Shown piece after piece: positions 7,562 through 15,117 of a stretch of 20,708 nucleotides of DNA. Source of the stretch: a virus. Location: positions 1 through 20,708 of the IMG/VR virus record IMGVR_UViG_3300048672_001760; one strand, given 5' to 3'. How positions within the stretch are numbered: position 1 is the first letter of the stretch; every line of letters begins with the position of its first letter. A program made the translations under genes and the position numbers. The notes beneath the pieces were generated by a model. The model was not told the DNA's origin. It made no database searches and was given only the letters and a program-made list of their open reading frames with translations.

Positions 7562-8872
7562 TTAGATGGTTTGATAAACGCCTGGGCTAACGTTCGAAGT
7601 ATTATTTTTATCCCTTATAAAGAACCTATTTTGTGTAGGAATCACTTCTGGTAATTGTACTGTCACATACGGATATCCTGAGTATGCTCCTGTGGTATGG
7701 ATACCTGCAGTAAGTACATCGTACCATACTTGTACATCGCCTGCGAGTGGTGCAATACCTACTTGTATATCTTGCAACGTAAGGCCGCAAAGGTTTCTGA
7801 TCGAGATGGTATATACTTTTGCCTGAGGTGCAACAACTTCTATCACGTTCGAAGCTTCGGAATCTGAGTATCCAGCTCGTTGGCCAACTATAGTATATTT
7901 TCCTGGCATTAGGAATTTGAACTTATCATCAACTCCAGTAAGATTAATAATTACTATGTCTACGCCTTCAATTGCAAGATTTCCCCCTTTCTTGATAACG
8001 TATGAGCTATAATTACCCGAATTGAGAATAGTCACAACATCAGTTGTTAGGATGTTTGTAGTGTCCAGCGATGGCTTAGGTAACTGTGCTTTTTGTACTA
8101 CTATTTCAGCGGTCAAATCACTTTCTTGATAGCCACTTTTAGTGAATGTTAGGTAGAAACTACCAAAATCACTTGTTCCTGGTGTCCAGCTCCATGCACC
8201 TGTTGCACCTGTTTGTACAGATGCATACTCACCGCCATAGTTGTAGCTATTACGATAGATTTTTATTGTTCCTTGACCTTCTGCAGTACCATCTATTTTA
8301 GTACCAACTGATACCAAAAAGCTACCCGCCACAAATGGGATATTTGCTTTTGGTAATGGTGTTTCTGGGTTGTTAACGGTGTAGCCTACTGTACGCAAAG
8401 ATTCAGCTTTTCCAATTTCAGTTTGCGAGAAGGCGTAATTTCCCGCTACTTGTACATATAATGTCCAAGTTCCTTGAGCTGTTACAACTACAGTAAAAAC
8501 AGTTGTATTATTACTTAGATTAATACACTTAATTGTAGCTCCAGCTACACCTGTTCCTGTGTAGGTAGCTTTGTTTTGCGCAGACAATACCATTTCAAAA
8601 GTTTCCACAGTAGGTTCTTTTGAAGCGTTAGTAAGGTCTATTTCGTTTGAAAGGTCAGACCACTCAAGATCGGCTCTTCTTTGCTTCGCACGGTATTTCC
8701 CTGGCACAAGGTCTGTAAAGTTATGGTACAGACCATTATCAGTAATGATAGGTTGAGCTACACCGTCTCGATATAGCTCAATTTCTTTTTGCGAAAAAGA
8801 TGGCGAAACTAGATTCGTTAATTGAATCCATGTTGCACTTCTTTTTTCGAGTATAGGTGTTGTAGTCTTCAT
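7562..8872 (-). CDS. Multi-domain Ig-like protein, probable virion fibre or adhesin
   Basis: A 436-residue beta-rich protein made of successive Ig/FN3-like modules: about 1-85 (ending LSNEIDLTNASKEPTVETF), 88-170 (ATYTGTGVAGATIKCINLSN, a bacterial Ig-type repeat), 175-265 (GTIKIYRNSYNYGG and WSWTPGTSDFGS) and 270-350 (PGKYTIVGQRAGYSDSEASN). A C-terminal domain of about 85 residues follows. Phrases such as LVPGKYRAKQRR and LMPGKYTIVGQRAGYSDS show that the modules are related. There is no signal peptide, unlike its upstream neighbour. Ig modules on phage virions commonly bind host surface glycans. The gene is the last of the fibre block and ends at the terminator at 7520-7554. The ATG is 11 nt after the hairpin at 8884-8901. 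Confidence 0.6.
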   Translation of the reverse strand: MKTTTPILEKRSATWIQLTNLVSPSFSQKEIELYRDGVAQPIITDNGLYHNFTDLVPGKYRAKQRRADLEWSDLSNEIDLTNASKEPTVETFEMVLSAQNKATYTGTGVAGATIKCINLSNNTTVFTVVVTAQGTWTLYVQVAGNYAFSQTEIGKAESLRTVGYTVNNPETPLPKANIPFVAGSFLVSVGTKIDGTAEGQGTIKIYRNSYNYGGEYASVQTGATGAWSWTPGTSDFGSFYLTFTKSGYQESDLTAEIVVQKAQLPKPSLDTTNILTTDVVTILNSGNYSSYVIKKGGNLAIEGVDIVIINLTGVDDKFKFLMPGKYTIVGQRAGYSDSEASNVIEVVAPQAKVYTISIRNLCGLTLQDIQVGIAPLAGDVQVWYDVLTAGIHTTGAYSGYPYVTVQLPEVIPTQNRFFIRDKNNTSNVSPGVYQTI

Positions 8873-8883
8873 ATAATTAGAAA

Positions 8884-8901
8884 GAGGGGCAATTGCCCCT
8901 C
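8884..8901. other. Perfect GC palindrome before a start codon
   Basis: GAGGGGCAATTGCCCCTC is an 18-bp perfect palindrome lying between two genes and ending 11 nt before the ATG at 8872. Only a weak TTTCTAATT follows on the minus strand, so termination would be inefficient. It may instead mark a processed RNA end or separate the two messages. Confidence 0.6.
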
Positions 8902-8905
8902 GGTA

Positions 8906-11749
8906 TTAGTTAGTTGAAGTATTAACCTTAGTTAGCGACAAATAAAAATCTTTTCGCCCTGGCTGTTCTGGATAGCAGCTCTTCCAGTCGCTTGCTGAAA
9001 TAGTACCTGTATAGTATGTGCCATTGATATTCACACGCCACATACAGTTTTGTGGTTCGACATCGTAAGGGCGGCATGCAAAAACTCCAATGTATCCATC
9101 TGGAGTATATGTAATTCGTAGAGGTAACTTATCTTTCGAATCCTTATACTCAATTCCCTTATGCTTTTGCCAAGTTTGTCCACCATCATACGATATCTCC
9201 GTATTCCAGCGGTTGAATTTCATATTTGGACGTAATGAAGCAAGACTTACCTGAGTAGAACCCAATGTTTTCTTTGTGAAAATATAATTCAAAGCACCAT
9301 AAAACCCATTATAACCGTCTATATCAGAACCTCCCGCTGGTGCATCCCACAGGTATGAATTCCACGCACCATTGAAAAACGTCATCATTTGGTTCATAAA
9401 TGTAAGATGACGATTGATGTAAGCTCTTGTTGATCCATCTGGTGCAGGATTGTAAAATTGATGATCATTCCATCTGTAGCCTAGAAATTCGCCTTGTGAT
9501 CCTGCATCACAGACGATTTTGCACATAGCTCCGTATTTTCGACCCTGTAATTCTGCAAAGTATGAACCCGTTTCAATTAAGTGAATTGTTTTTGCTAACA
9601 CGTGTACAACATTAGACCCTGCAATTCCTGTAGGATCGTATGCAGGACCAAAATGACTTACTTTTCTCTTCAGTATATTATTAGCATCTCGAAGTTCTTG
9701 TCCTTCAGGAAGACCATCTTCCTGTTTCCAACTTTGTTCTTCAACTTCTATTGCATTTTTTGTCTGCGATAGATTCCAATTTTGTACGTTCCCTGCGTCT
9801 CCAGATGCTCCCCAAATCAAATTGACTTGTAACTGGTCTCCATTATTATTCAATAGGTACGCATTCCCTGTTGGTTTTGGATAATCATACGTGCCATCTG
9901 AACGTGTAGGGTAACGAGCCCAGTTAAATTGCCCATAAGTAAAAAGTGATACAACATATAAGTTAAGATTATAGCCTAGTATCGCATCGCTCATGCCCTT
10001 AATATTAGCTCTAAGCTTGTTTGCTTTCATATCATTTGAGCCGTCCTCAAAACCCATTTCCCAATCGACCTCAGATGCGAACACCTTCACTCGACCGTTT
10101 TCCATGTCACCTTTTCCATAGTTACCAATAACTCCTTTTCCTATATTATACAATTCAATTGTACTTGCATTTGTGTAGAAAGGGATATTTTGTTCTGCAT
10201 TACCAAATGGCGATGGGAAACTCATAAAGCCTCTACGCGAATGAGACAAACGAGATGTAAATGTTTCAAACGTACCCGAAGAACATTGTGGATCCCAAGG
10301 GTTTGAGGATGGCCAAATGTCCTTACAAAATTCATATCCCCATTGCTTTATTGGCGTGTAAATACCCTTTGTTTGATAGTCAACACCTCCAAACATGTAC
10401 AATGGAACAGATGCAGCAACAAAATAAGTAGGGCTTTGAATATTAAGGTAAGGGTCTAATGTTGTAGGAATCTCTACGTTCGGAAATTTTTGTGGAGATA
10501 CTATATCAACAATTGTTTCTTTCGGTACGGCATTGAAAATATTAGGATAATCTCCTGCTACAACAGGACTTGTTGTATTTGTACTTTGTGCAGTATTAAT
10601 ATAGTTGAATGCAATTGTACTGTACCCTGAACAGTTGTTCGATACAGCTTCTATTGTATAAGTACCAGACACTAAAGAACTAGGAATACCAAAATTGATT
10701 GTAGGACCTGTAGGAGATACAGTATTTTCTGTAAGAACTGTATTCCCTTGCTTAATTCTATATGTCATGCTGTAGATATCACATCCGTGAAATGTGAATC
10801 TACCTTGTGTATTATCAACTTTGCTAGCAGATAAAAGTGTCAAGCCACATTGGCAATTTGCTGTAGCTGTTTTTGTATAAGAAAATGATTTTGAGGCACT
10901 TCCTGAACAGTTCGTCGCTGATGTTTCCATCGTGTACGTTCCAGAACTCAAATCTATTCCTAAGTCTACTTGAGGAGTTGAGTTCGTAACCGTCACAACA
11001 CCTTCTTTCTGTACTACATTACCTAACTTAACTTTCCATGCCATTTCATAGACACTGCATGACTGGAACTCAATTGTAACCTTTGTAGTGTTTGCTACTT
11101 GTGTTACCCCCAAAACTGAATAACCACAATCACAGGCGGGTTTTACCTGCTCTGCCACTGAACCAAAACCAATTTTTTTGATTTCGGCTGTAGCAATAGA
11201 TGCCCCTGCTGGGCTGAGGATATTTTGAGTTACTGACTTAAAATTTGTGAAGGCATCGCTAATGGTATTGAGCTTTGTCCAGTTGACAGACGTAACATTA
11301 TACTGCTGTTTTGAATAATAATATACCAGGTTATTTCCTACCTTTTCTATCTTGAGCCACACTGGCAAACTTATGTTTGCTGTGCTGGCAACTAACTGGA
11401 TAGGGCTTTTATCACTCTTTCTTAATAGTACCTTGAGTGAATCGCGTTGAATACCCACCGTAGCATTTGCTAAGGATCCATCTACTTTGTTAGAATTATC
11501 CTCGTTTCGAAAAGATAATCCAACTAGTGCGGATTTGTCACTAATAGTATTGATGTATGCACTTAGATAGAAATTACCATTGCGGGCAAACTTATATCTG
11601 CGGAATTGGGCACGGTCAACAGTGCCACTTACTGTTCCCTTGGATTTAAGAATTAAGCTCCCTTCTGCAGTAACTACAGTAGGGACTTGAGCGTAACATG
11701 AAAATGATAGGAGCAAATAGAATAGCCCCCTGATAAGTTGTTTTGTCAT
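8906..11749 (-). CDS. Large secreted protein with lectin-like and Ig-like modules in the structural operon
   Basis: 947 residues. The first 20 (MTKQLIRGLFYLLLSFSCYA) form a Sec signal peptide with likely cleavage after CYA. Residues about 28-198 resemble a concanavalin A-like (LamG or DUF1349-type) sheet, with PVWLKIEKVGNNLVYYYS as the most typical stretch. Two tandem cysteine-rich Ig-like repeats follow, each with a CxC pair, a third Cys and an NCSG: Cys206/208/231/281 and Cys299/301/323/373. The last 550 residues are one large domain rich in Trp, Tyr and Asn, including ASEVDWEMGFEDG (558-570) and a C-terminal beta module (SYDGGQTWQKH). It could be a glycoside hydrolase-like barrel, but no catalytic signature is certain. 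A signal peptide is unusual for a virion protein, so it may act outside or on the cell surface. Confidence 0.6.
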   Translation of the reverse strand: MTKQLIRGLFYLLLSFSCYAQVPTVVTAEGSLILKSKGTVSGTVDRAQFRRYKFARNGNFYLSAYINTISDKSALVGLSFRNEDNSNKVDGSLANATVGIQRDSLKVLLRKSDKSPIQLVASTANISLPVWLKIEKVGNNLVYYYSKQQYNVTSVNWTKLNTISDAFTNFKSVTQNILSPAGASIATAEIKKIGFGSVAEQVKPACDCGYSVLGVTQVANTTKVTIEFQSCSVYEMAWKVKLGNVVQKEGVVTVTNSTPQVDLGIDLSSGTYTMETSATNCSGSASKSFSYTKTATANCQCGLTLLSASKVDNTQGRFTFHGCDIYSMTYRIKQGNTVLTENTVSPTGPTINFGIPSSLVSGTYTIEAVSNNCSGYSTIAFNYINTAQSTNTTSPVVAGDYPNIFNAVPKETIVDIVSPQKFPNVEIPTTLDPYLNIQSPTYFVAASVPLYMFGGVDYQTKGIYTPIKQWGYEFCKDIWPSSNPWDPQCSSGTFETFTSRLSHSRRGFMSFPSPFGNAEQNIPFYTNASTIELYNIGKGVIGNYGKGDMENGRVKVFASEVDWEMGFEDGSNDMKANKLRANIKGMSDAILGYNLNLYVVSLFTYGQFNWARYPTRSDGTYDYPKPTGNAYLLNNNGDQLQVNLIWGASGDAGNVQNWNLSQTKNAIEVEEQSWKQEDGLPEGQELRDANNILKRKVSHFGPAYDPTGIAGSNVVHVLAKTIHLIETGSYFAELQGRKYGAMCKIVCDAGSQGEFLGYRWNDHQFYNPAPDGSTRAYINRHLTFMNQMMTFFNGAWNSYLWDAPAGGSDIDGYNGFYGALNYIFTKKTLGSTQVSLASLRPNMKFNRWNTEISYDGGQTWQKHKGIEYKDSKDKLPLRITYTPDGYIGVFACRPYDVEPQNCMWRVNINGTYYTGTISASDWKSCYPEQPGRKDFYLSLTKVNTSTN

Positions 11750-11772
11750 TTTTGATAAGGATTATAATTGAT

Positions 11773-12690
11773 TTAAGATAATACGACACTGAGGATTTCA
11801 AGCACACACACATAATCGGAATTTTCGCCAGTAGTGACCACATCTTCCCAATCTGCCTGCAGAGGATCTGGAGTATCTTCGCCAGTAGTGACCACATCTT
11901 CCCAAAAGTTGACCAAGGCACTGTAGTCTACTTCTGCAGTCACACCAAGGATTTGTAGTTGTGCACCTAAATAGGGGCAATTGATATATGCACGGCTTGA
12001 CTTGTATATGCCGTTTTGCTCTCCAGCAACACGTACAAAAACGAATACAAGTCCATTACCTTGAGGTACTGTGATTTCACCGTTGAGCTTCCAATCTGTT
12101 ACAGTACGAATATCGTTATATACCGACACCCCAAACTCGTACCCTTCATTGGGGTACTTAGTTGTAATGCTAGCTATACGGGAATCGCAATCTACTTCGA
12201 CGTTCATAATGTCGTCGATAATCAGATTAGCAAAAGCGTCTACAGCTTTTGCTTTGGTGAAAGTAAGTTCATGAAAGTTTGATGAGCCTTTTTCTTGTGG
12301 TACTACATACTTATATGTACATACCAGGGGAATGAGGTATTCCACATGGCCATTCTCAAGTTGAAGCTCCAATGCAACATGGCGGTTGCGAAGGTACTTT
12401 TCTGCAAAATCAGTGAAACCAGTTTTTTCGCTATCCTTGAAGGTTAGCACTACTATATAGTTATCGTAGGCAAAATCATCGGGGAGTTTTCTTTCCTCGA
12501 TAGTAAGTTCTCCACGCATCTGATCCTTACTGGACCATTCTACAAGATAGTTTTCCGAATTGGCCCACACAAAAGCACCCACGGAGGTAATGCGTGGGTT
12601 GGGGTCGTAATAGATGTTTTCAGCGAGTGCCAGGCGTGCCTTTGCTACGCCTGCTACTCGCTTACCTGAATGTTGATAATTAAGAATCAT
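11773..12690 (-). CDS. Probable tail/baseplate structural protein with duplicated C-terminal motif
   Basis: A 305-residue beta-rich protein, not recognised as a named family. Its N-terminal 250 residues look like one or two beta domains (for example ELTIEERKLPDDFAYDNYIV and GYEFGVSVYNDIRTVTDW). The C terminus carries two copies of WEDVVTTGE (263-271 and 281-289) separated by the acidic/proline linker DTPDPLQAD. This gives an 18-residue repeat that may be a flexible linker or tether. There is no signal peptide. Its ATG overlaps the upstream stop as ATGA, so the two genes are coupled, and it is followed after 23 nt by the 947-residue gene. A virion or baseplate role is inferred from position. 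Confidence 0.55.
   Translation of the reverse strand: MILNYQHSGKRVAGVAKARLALAENIYYDPNPRITSVGAFVWANSENYLVEWSSKDQMRGELTIEERKLPDDFAYDNYIVVLTFKDSEKTGFTDFAEKYLRNRHVALELQLENGHVEYLIPLVCTYKYVVPQEKGSSNFHELTFTKAKAVDAFANLIIDDIMNVEVDCDSRIASITTKYPNEGYEFGVSVYNDIRTVTDWKLNGEITVPQGNGLVFVFVRVAGEQNGIYKSSRAYINCPYLGAQLQILGVTAEVDYSALVNFWEDVVTTGEDTPDPLQADWEDVVTTGENSDYVCVLEILSVVLS
11824..11905. repeat. 28-bp exact direct repeat, 54-bp period
   Basis: The 28-bp sequence starting TTCGCCAGTAGTGACCAC occurs without mismatch at 11824-11851 and 11878-11905. The 54-bp offset keeps the frame and encodes WEDVVTTGE twice near the C terminus of the 305-residue protein. Confidence 0.9.
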
Positions 12691-13160
12691 ATACTGTATT
12701 GGTGTCGTTTGCGACTCCAGAGTCTCAGCAAAGATTCCGCTTTTATATCGGTTTCATCAAGGTCGAATATCTTGAGGAACTCGTAGGTCGAGTCCTCTTT
12801 GTGCTCTTTGTACTTATGCCTCACGACTCTCATGTGGGTACAGTACTCCATATAGAATTGCTTGTGGATGAATTTGTTGATACGCCTTAGCGTTTCGAAG
12901 TGGATTTCGGTTCGTTTGATGTTTCGAACCTTTCTATCGGGGATGTTGAGTCGAACAATATGGTAATAGTGTTCTTGATAGTTGTAGTTTCGTTTCAAAA
13001 GGTCGGTAATATGCTTACGCTCATACTCGAACTCACGGAACATTGCGAAAATTACAGTACCGATATAGTCATCTTTTGAATCATCGGCACTAAGGTTTAG
13101 TAGGTCTTTGTGCTTGAGGTATTTGAAGGACAAAGAATCGAGTCTAACTTCTAGAATCAT
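12687..13160 (-). CDS. Unrecognised basic protein opening the late operon
   Basis: No family recognised. The frame is open back to a GTG at 13289, but the ATG at 13160 (MILEVRLDSL) is the better start. It leaves room for a promoter after the terminator at 13342-13374, and the next gene also begins MIL. The protein is 157 residues and basic, rich in Lys, Arg, His and Tyr (for example HIVRLNIPDRKVRNIKRTEI and RVVRHKYKEHKE). It appears mostly helical, with no signal or membrane segment. The high positive charge suggests nucleic-acid contact or an internal virion protein. It overlaps the 305-residue gene as ATGA, so the two are translationally coupled. Confidence 0.55.
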   Translation of the reverse strand: MILEVRLDSLSFKYLKHKDLLNLSADDSKDDYIGTVIFAMFREFEYERKHITDLLKRNYNYQEHYYHIVRLNIPDRKVRNIKRTEIHFETLRRINKFIHKQFYMEYCTHMRVVRHKYKEHKEDSTYEFLKIFDLDETDIKAESLLRLWSRKRHQYSI

Positions 13161-13341
13161 TCTATTAACAAAGTATAAGGATTTATTGGTTTTGTCCAGA
13201 AAAACGACTCGTTTTGGTGGATGACTTTTTTCGCAAAAGCCCCGAAAATTCTTGCTTTTGTACAAGAAAATTTTTAGGTATTTTTGCACTGCCCATATAA
13301 TTCTTTAATACTTTGTTTCAATTTGTTTATACAAGATACTC
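13161..13341 (-). promoter_or_regulatory. Likely promoter region of the late (structural) operon
   Basis: About 180 bp between a strong terminator and the first late gene, the largest gene-free stretch in the left half. It holds TATACTTTG (minus strand, 13177-13169), one base longer than the Bacteroidota -7 consensus TAnnTTTG, but no clear TTG at the right distance. It also holds an imperfect inverted repeat AAAATTCTTG / CAAGAAAATTTT near 13245-13275 that could be an operator. The exact start site cannot be told. Confidence 0.3.
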
Positions 13342-13374
13342 AAAAAGCATAGAGGCTATACCACTATGCTTTTT
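13342..13374 (-). terminator. Bidirectional intrinsic terminator
   Basis: AAAAAGCATAG (13342-13352) pairs perfectly with CTATGCTTTTT (13364-13374) around an 11-nt loop, with T-runs on both strands. It is placed 24 nt after the stop of the 101-residue gene, so it ends the middle operon before the late operon. Confidence 0.8.
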
Positions 13375-13397
13375 ATAATAAGATAACAAAAATCTTG

Positions 13398-13703
13398 CTA
13401 AGATTGAGCAGCTTCTTTAGTTTGTTTCTCTAGATCTAAATCAGCTTGTAGAAACTTGATTTTTATTTGCTTCAAATTTGAAATCTCATTTTCAATATAT
13501 CCAACAATCTTTTCACCTGTTTTTGTCTTTCTTCCTAAAATAGAATGTAAAATTGCTTGTTCAGGACTGCTAACAGGGCCTGAAAGAGTATTGATCATTT
13601 CATTTAAAGTTACAATATGCTTGTCGATCATAGAAATGCTTGAAGCTACTTGAGACTTAGTAAAACCAATTTGTACGTGAACTTGATTTGCTTGATTATC
13701 CAT
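13398..13703 (-). CDS. Small helical protein of unknown function
   Basis: 101 residues, unrecognised. It is almost wholly helical and polar, with heptad-like patterns at both ends (SISMIDKHIVTLNEMINTLS and IENEISNLKQIKIKFLQADL). This suggests a small coiled-coil dimer. There are no cysteines, signal or membrane span. It lies 17 nt after the membrane-anchored 163-residue gene and is the last gene before the terminator at 13342-13374. A phage regulatory or accessory role is possible. Confidence 0.55.
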   Translation of the reverse strand: MDNQANQVHVQIGFTKSQVASSISMIDKHIVTLNEMINTLSGPVSSPEQAILHSILGRKTKTGEKIVGYIENEISNLKQIKIKFLQADLDLEKQTKEAAQS

Positions 13704-13720
13704 TTGATTTGATGTTTAGA

Positions 13721-14212
13721 TTAATGATATATGCTTTGCAAGTAAATAATTCGCTTTTGGGAATGAGGATCTAAGCATGAGCATAGCCACATAAGTAGGG
13801 CAATGATAGCCAGTAGTTTGATGGCCATTATTAAGTATTTTCCAAATACTTCCATTGACTCAGTAATACCTTTAGTTTCATAGATTGAATAATAAAGCTT
13901 TGTAAGCCCTGATAGCTTTACTTCATCATACTTTACACTTGAGTCTATTAAGATGATAAGTGAAGGATATATCACATCTTCTCTTTGATCCGAAAATCTA
14001 ATACATTGAAGTCTTTCTGTAACATAATCTATGTCCTTTACATTTTGGATTCCATAGATTACTATAGTTTTAATTCCTGCATGTAATTGACTATTCACCA
14101 TAGGTTCATCAATATGAAACCATTTTGTGTGAGCAGTTCCCTGGGTAATTTCCAAGGCAAAAAGCTTGTTTAACCAATTGTATTTTCCAAAAATTATCTT
14201 GTTACGTTTCAT
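13721..14212 (-). CDS. Membrane-anchored protein with C-terminal span
   Basis: 163 residues, unrecognised. The first 120 look like a soluble alpha/beta domain (AGIKTIVIYGIQNVKDIDYV and VIYPSLIILIDSSVKYDEV). A single hydrophobic span follows at about 126-146 (KYLIMAIKLLAIIALLMWLC), ending CSC, and then a short tail. With most of the protein before one late span and no signal peptide, it is probably tail-anchored with the soluble domain in the cytoplasm. Its ATG overlaps the zinc-finger gene stop as ATGA. A holin or anti-holin is unlikely given the large soluble domain. Superinfection exclusion or a host-membrane factor is possible but not shown. Confidence 0.55.
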   Translation of the reverse strand: MKRNKIIFGKYNWLNKLFALEITQGTAHTKWFHIDEPMVNSQLHAGIKTIVIYGIQNVKDIDYVTERLQCIRFSDQREDVIYPSLIILIDSSVKYDEVKLSGLTKLYYSIYETKGITESMEVFGKYLIMAIKLLAIIALLMWLCSCLDPHSQKRIIYLQSIYH

Positions 14213-14580
14213 TTTGGTATAGGTTTATTTTTATGCTTCATTCCTATGTGTGCCTTCAGGCCGTTGTGCCCTTTGTGAGTTATGAAATCACAGTAAGGGC
14301 AATGTGTTTCAGAAATCTGCTGTTCAGTTGCCTGAGCAGCGTAAGTCTTACCTCTACCACGACCCCAATCGTAGTATATCTGTGAACTTGGCTGCACTGT
14401 TGCTTGATCTGGTGTATGATCTTTCTGTAAGTAGGGGAGTGGACTCCTCTTGAGAAACTGGCAATGGGTGACAATCTCCCTTATATAGTTTATCTCGCGT
14501 TGAATATCGCCGTTAGCGTCCTTGAGCTTTTCGACGGATTTGGCAAGATGTTTTTCTCGTATTTCATCGAAGTTGGTCAT
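14209..14580 (-). CDS. C2H2 zinc-finger protein with terminase-like WGRGxGKTY motif
   Basis: 123 residues from the ATG at 14580. A GTG-led extension to 14616 would run through a hairpin and is rejected. The N-terminal 45 residues are helical and charged. Residues 72-80 read WGRGRGKTY, the same spacing as the Walker A of the large terminase in this window (WGRGTGKTY), but no Walker B or ATPase fold follows. The C terminus is a classical C2H2 finger: Cys94-x2-Cys97, His111-x4-His116, with Phe99 and Leu108 as core residues. It probably binds nucleic acid or protein. Its stop overlaps the membrane protein gene. The role of the P-loop-like motif is unknown. Confidence 0.6.
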   Translation of the reverse strand: MTNFDEIREKHLAKSVEKLKDANGDIQREINYIREIVTHCQFLKRSPLPYLQKDHTPDQATVQPSSQIYYDWGRGRGKTYAAQATEQQISETHCPYCDFITHKGHNGLKAHIGMKHKNKPIPK

Positions 14581-14592
14581 AACTTTTCGGGT

Positions 14593-14616
14593 GTGAGGGC
14601 TATTTCTAGCCCTCAC
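14593..14616. other. Intergenic hairpin 12 nt before a start codon
   Basis: A perfect 10-bp stem GTGAGGGCTA / TAGCCCTCAC with a TTTC loop, between the stop at 14626 and the ATG at 14580. No U-run follows on either strand, so it is not a classic terminator. It could be an RNA processing or stability element. Confidence 0.6.
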
Positions 14617-14625
14617 TGGGTTACA

Positions 14626-15027
14626 CTAAAAATTGACTTTGAAGGCATATATTTCTAAGCTACTTTTAGACTTAAAATAGATGGCTTTTTCTGTTACATT
14701 GGTCTCTCCAATAATTCCAATCTCATTGAAAATTTCGACTGGATTCCTCTCAAGAACTCTATTGTCAATTTCTGCCAGTTGTGGATAAAGTATTTTTTCC
14801 AATGGTGTTGCATATACACCAAAGAACCACAAATCTTTCTCTGTGTGAGTAACCTTTGGTCGTGGTGCTATTATAAAATCGTTTTCCCATAGCAAGCTTT
14901 GAAACTTTTCGATTACTGGGGCTTCATTCGATTTAAAAGGTAGAATACATACCTGATCAATAGCATTTGCAATTACCTCACTTAAATTTTCGGGCATTGC
15001 TTGATAATAATTTGTCATGTTTCCCAT
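14626..15027 (-). CDS. Hypothetical protein
   Basis: 133 residues; an in-frame ATG at 15018 is an alternative start. No family recognised. It has mixed alpha/beta character with segments such as SEVIANAIDQVCILPF and KDLWFFGVYATPLEKILYP, and ends in a beta strand (LEIYAFKVNF). There is no signal or membrane span. It is the first gene after the hairpin at 15074-15103 and is separated by a hairpin from the zinc-finger gene below it, so it may be expressed with its own message. Confidence 0.5.
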   Translation of the reverse strand: MGNMTNYYQAMPENLSEVIANAIDQVCILPFKSNEAPVIEKFQSLLWENDFIIAPRPKVTHTEKDLWFFGVYATPLEKILYPQLAEIDNRVLERNPVEIFNEIGIIGETNVTEKAIYFKSKSSLEIYAFKVNF

Positions 15028-15073
15028 AACTTTGAACTGTTTGATTTTTATACGTAAAAAATTTGAACACTTT

Positions 15074-15110
15074 GGACAGCTTGTGGCGCAATCACAGCTG
15101 TCCTTTTTTT
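15074..15110 (+). terminator. Hairpin with T-run on the plus strand
   Basis: GGACAGCTTGTG (15074-15085) pairs with CACAGCTGTCC (15093-15103), with one bulged base, and is followed by seven Ts at 15104-15110 on the plus strand. Read in the minus direction of the genes it is preceded by As and the T-run comes only 13 nt later. It would therefore work best against plus-strand (antisense) transcription, though it could weakly end the upstream operon too. Confidence 0.5.
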
Positions 15111-15117
15111 GTACTTA

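Noticed and set aside
8906-11749. The 947-residue protein as a lipoprotein
   Set aside because: The residues before Cys18 (SFS) do not fit a lipobox, because Phe stands where a small or aliphatic residue is needed. Cleavage after CYA by signal peptidase I is more likely.
11798-11980. A Cys/Trp/Arg-rich minus-strand frame with a repeated GRCGHYW
   Set aside because: It is the shifted-frame reading of the WEDVVTTGE duplication in the 305-residue gene; the repeat itself keeps the frame open.
13161-13289. A GTG-started 43-residue extension of the 157-residue late gene
   Set aside because: The extra segment covers the likely promoter region after a strong terminator, and the ATG at 13160 gives a cleaner N terminus.
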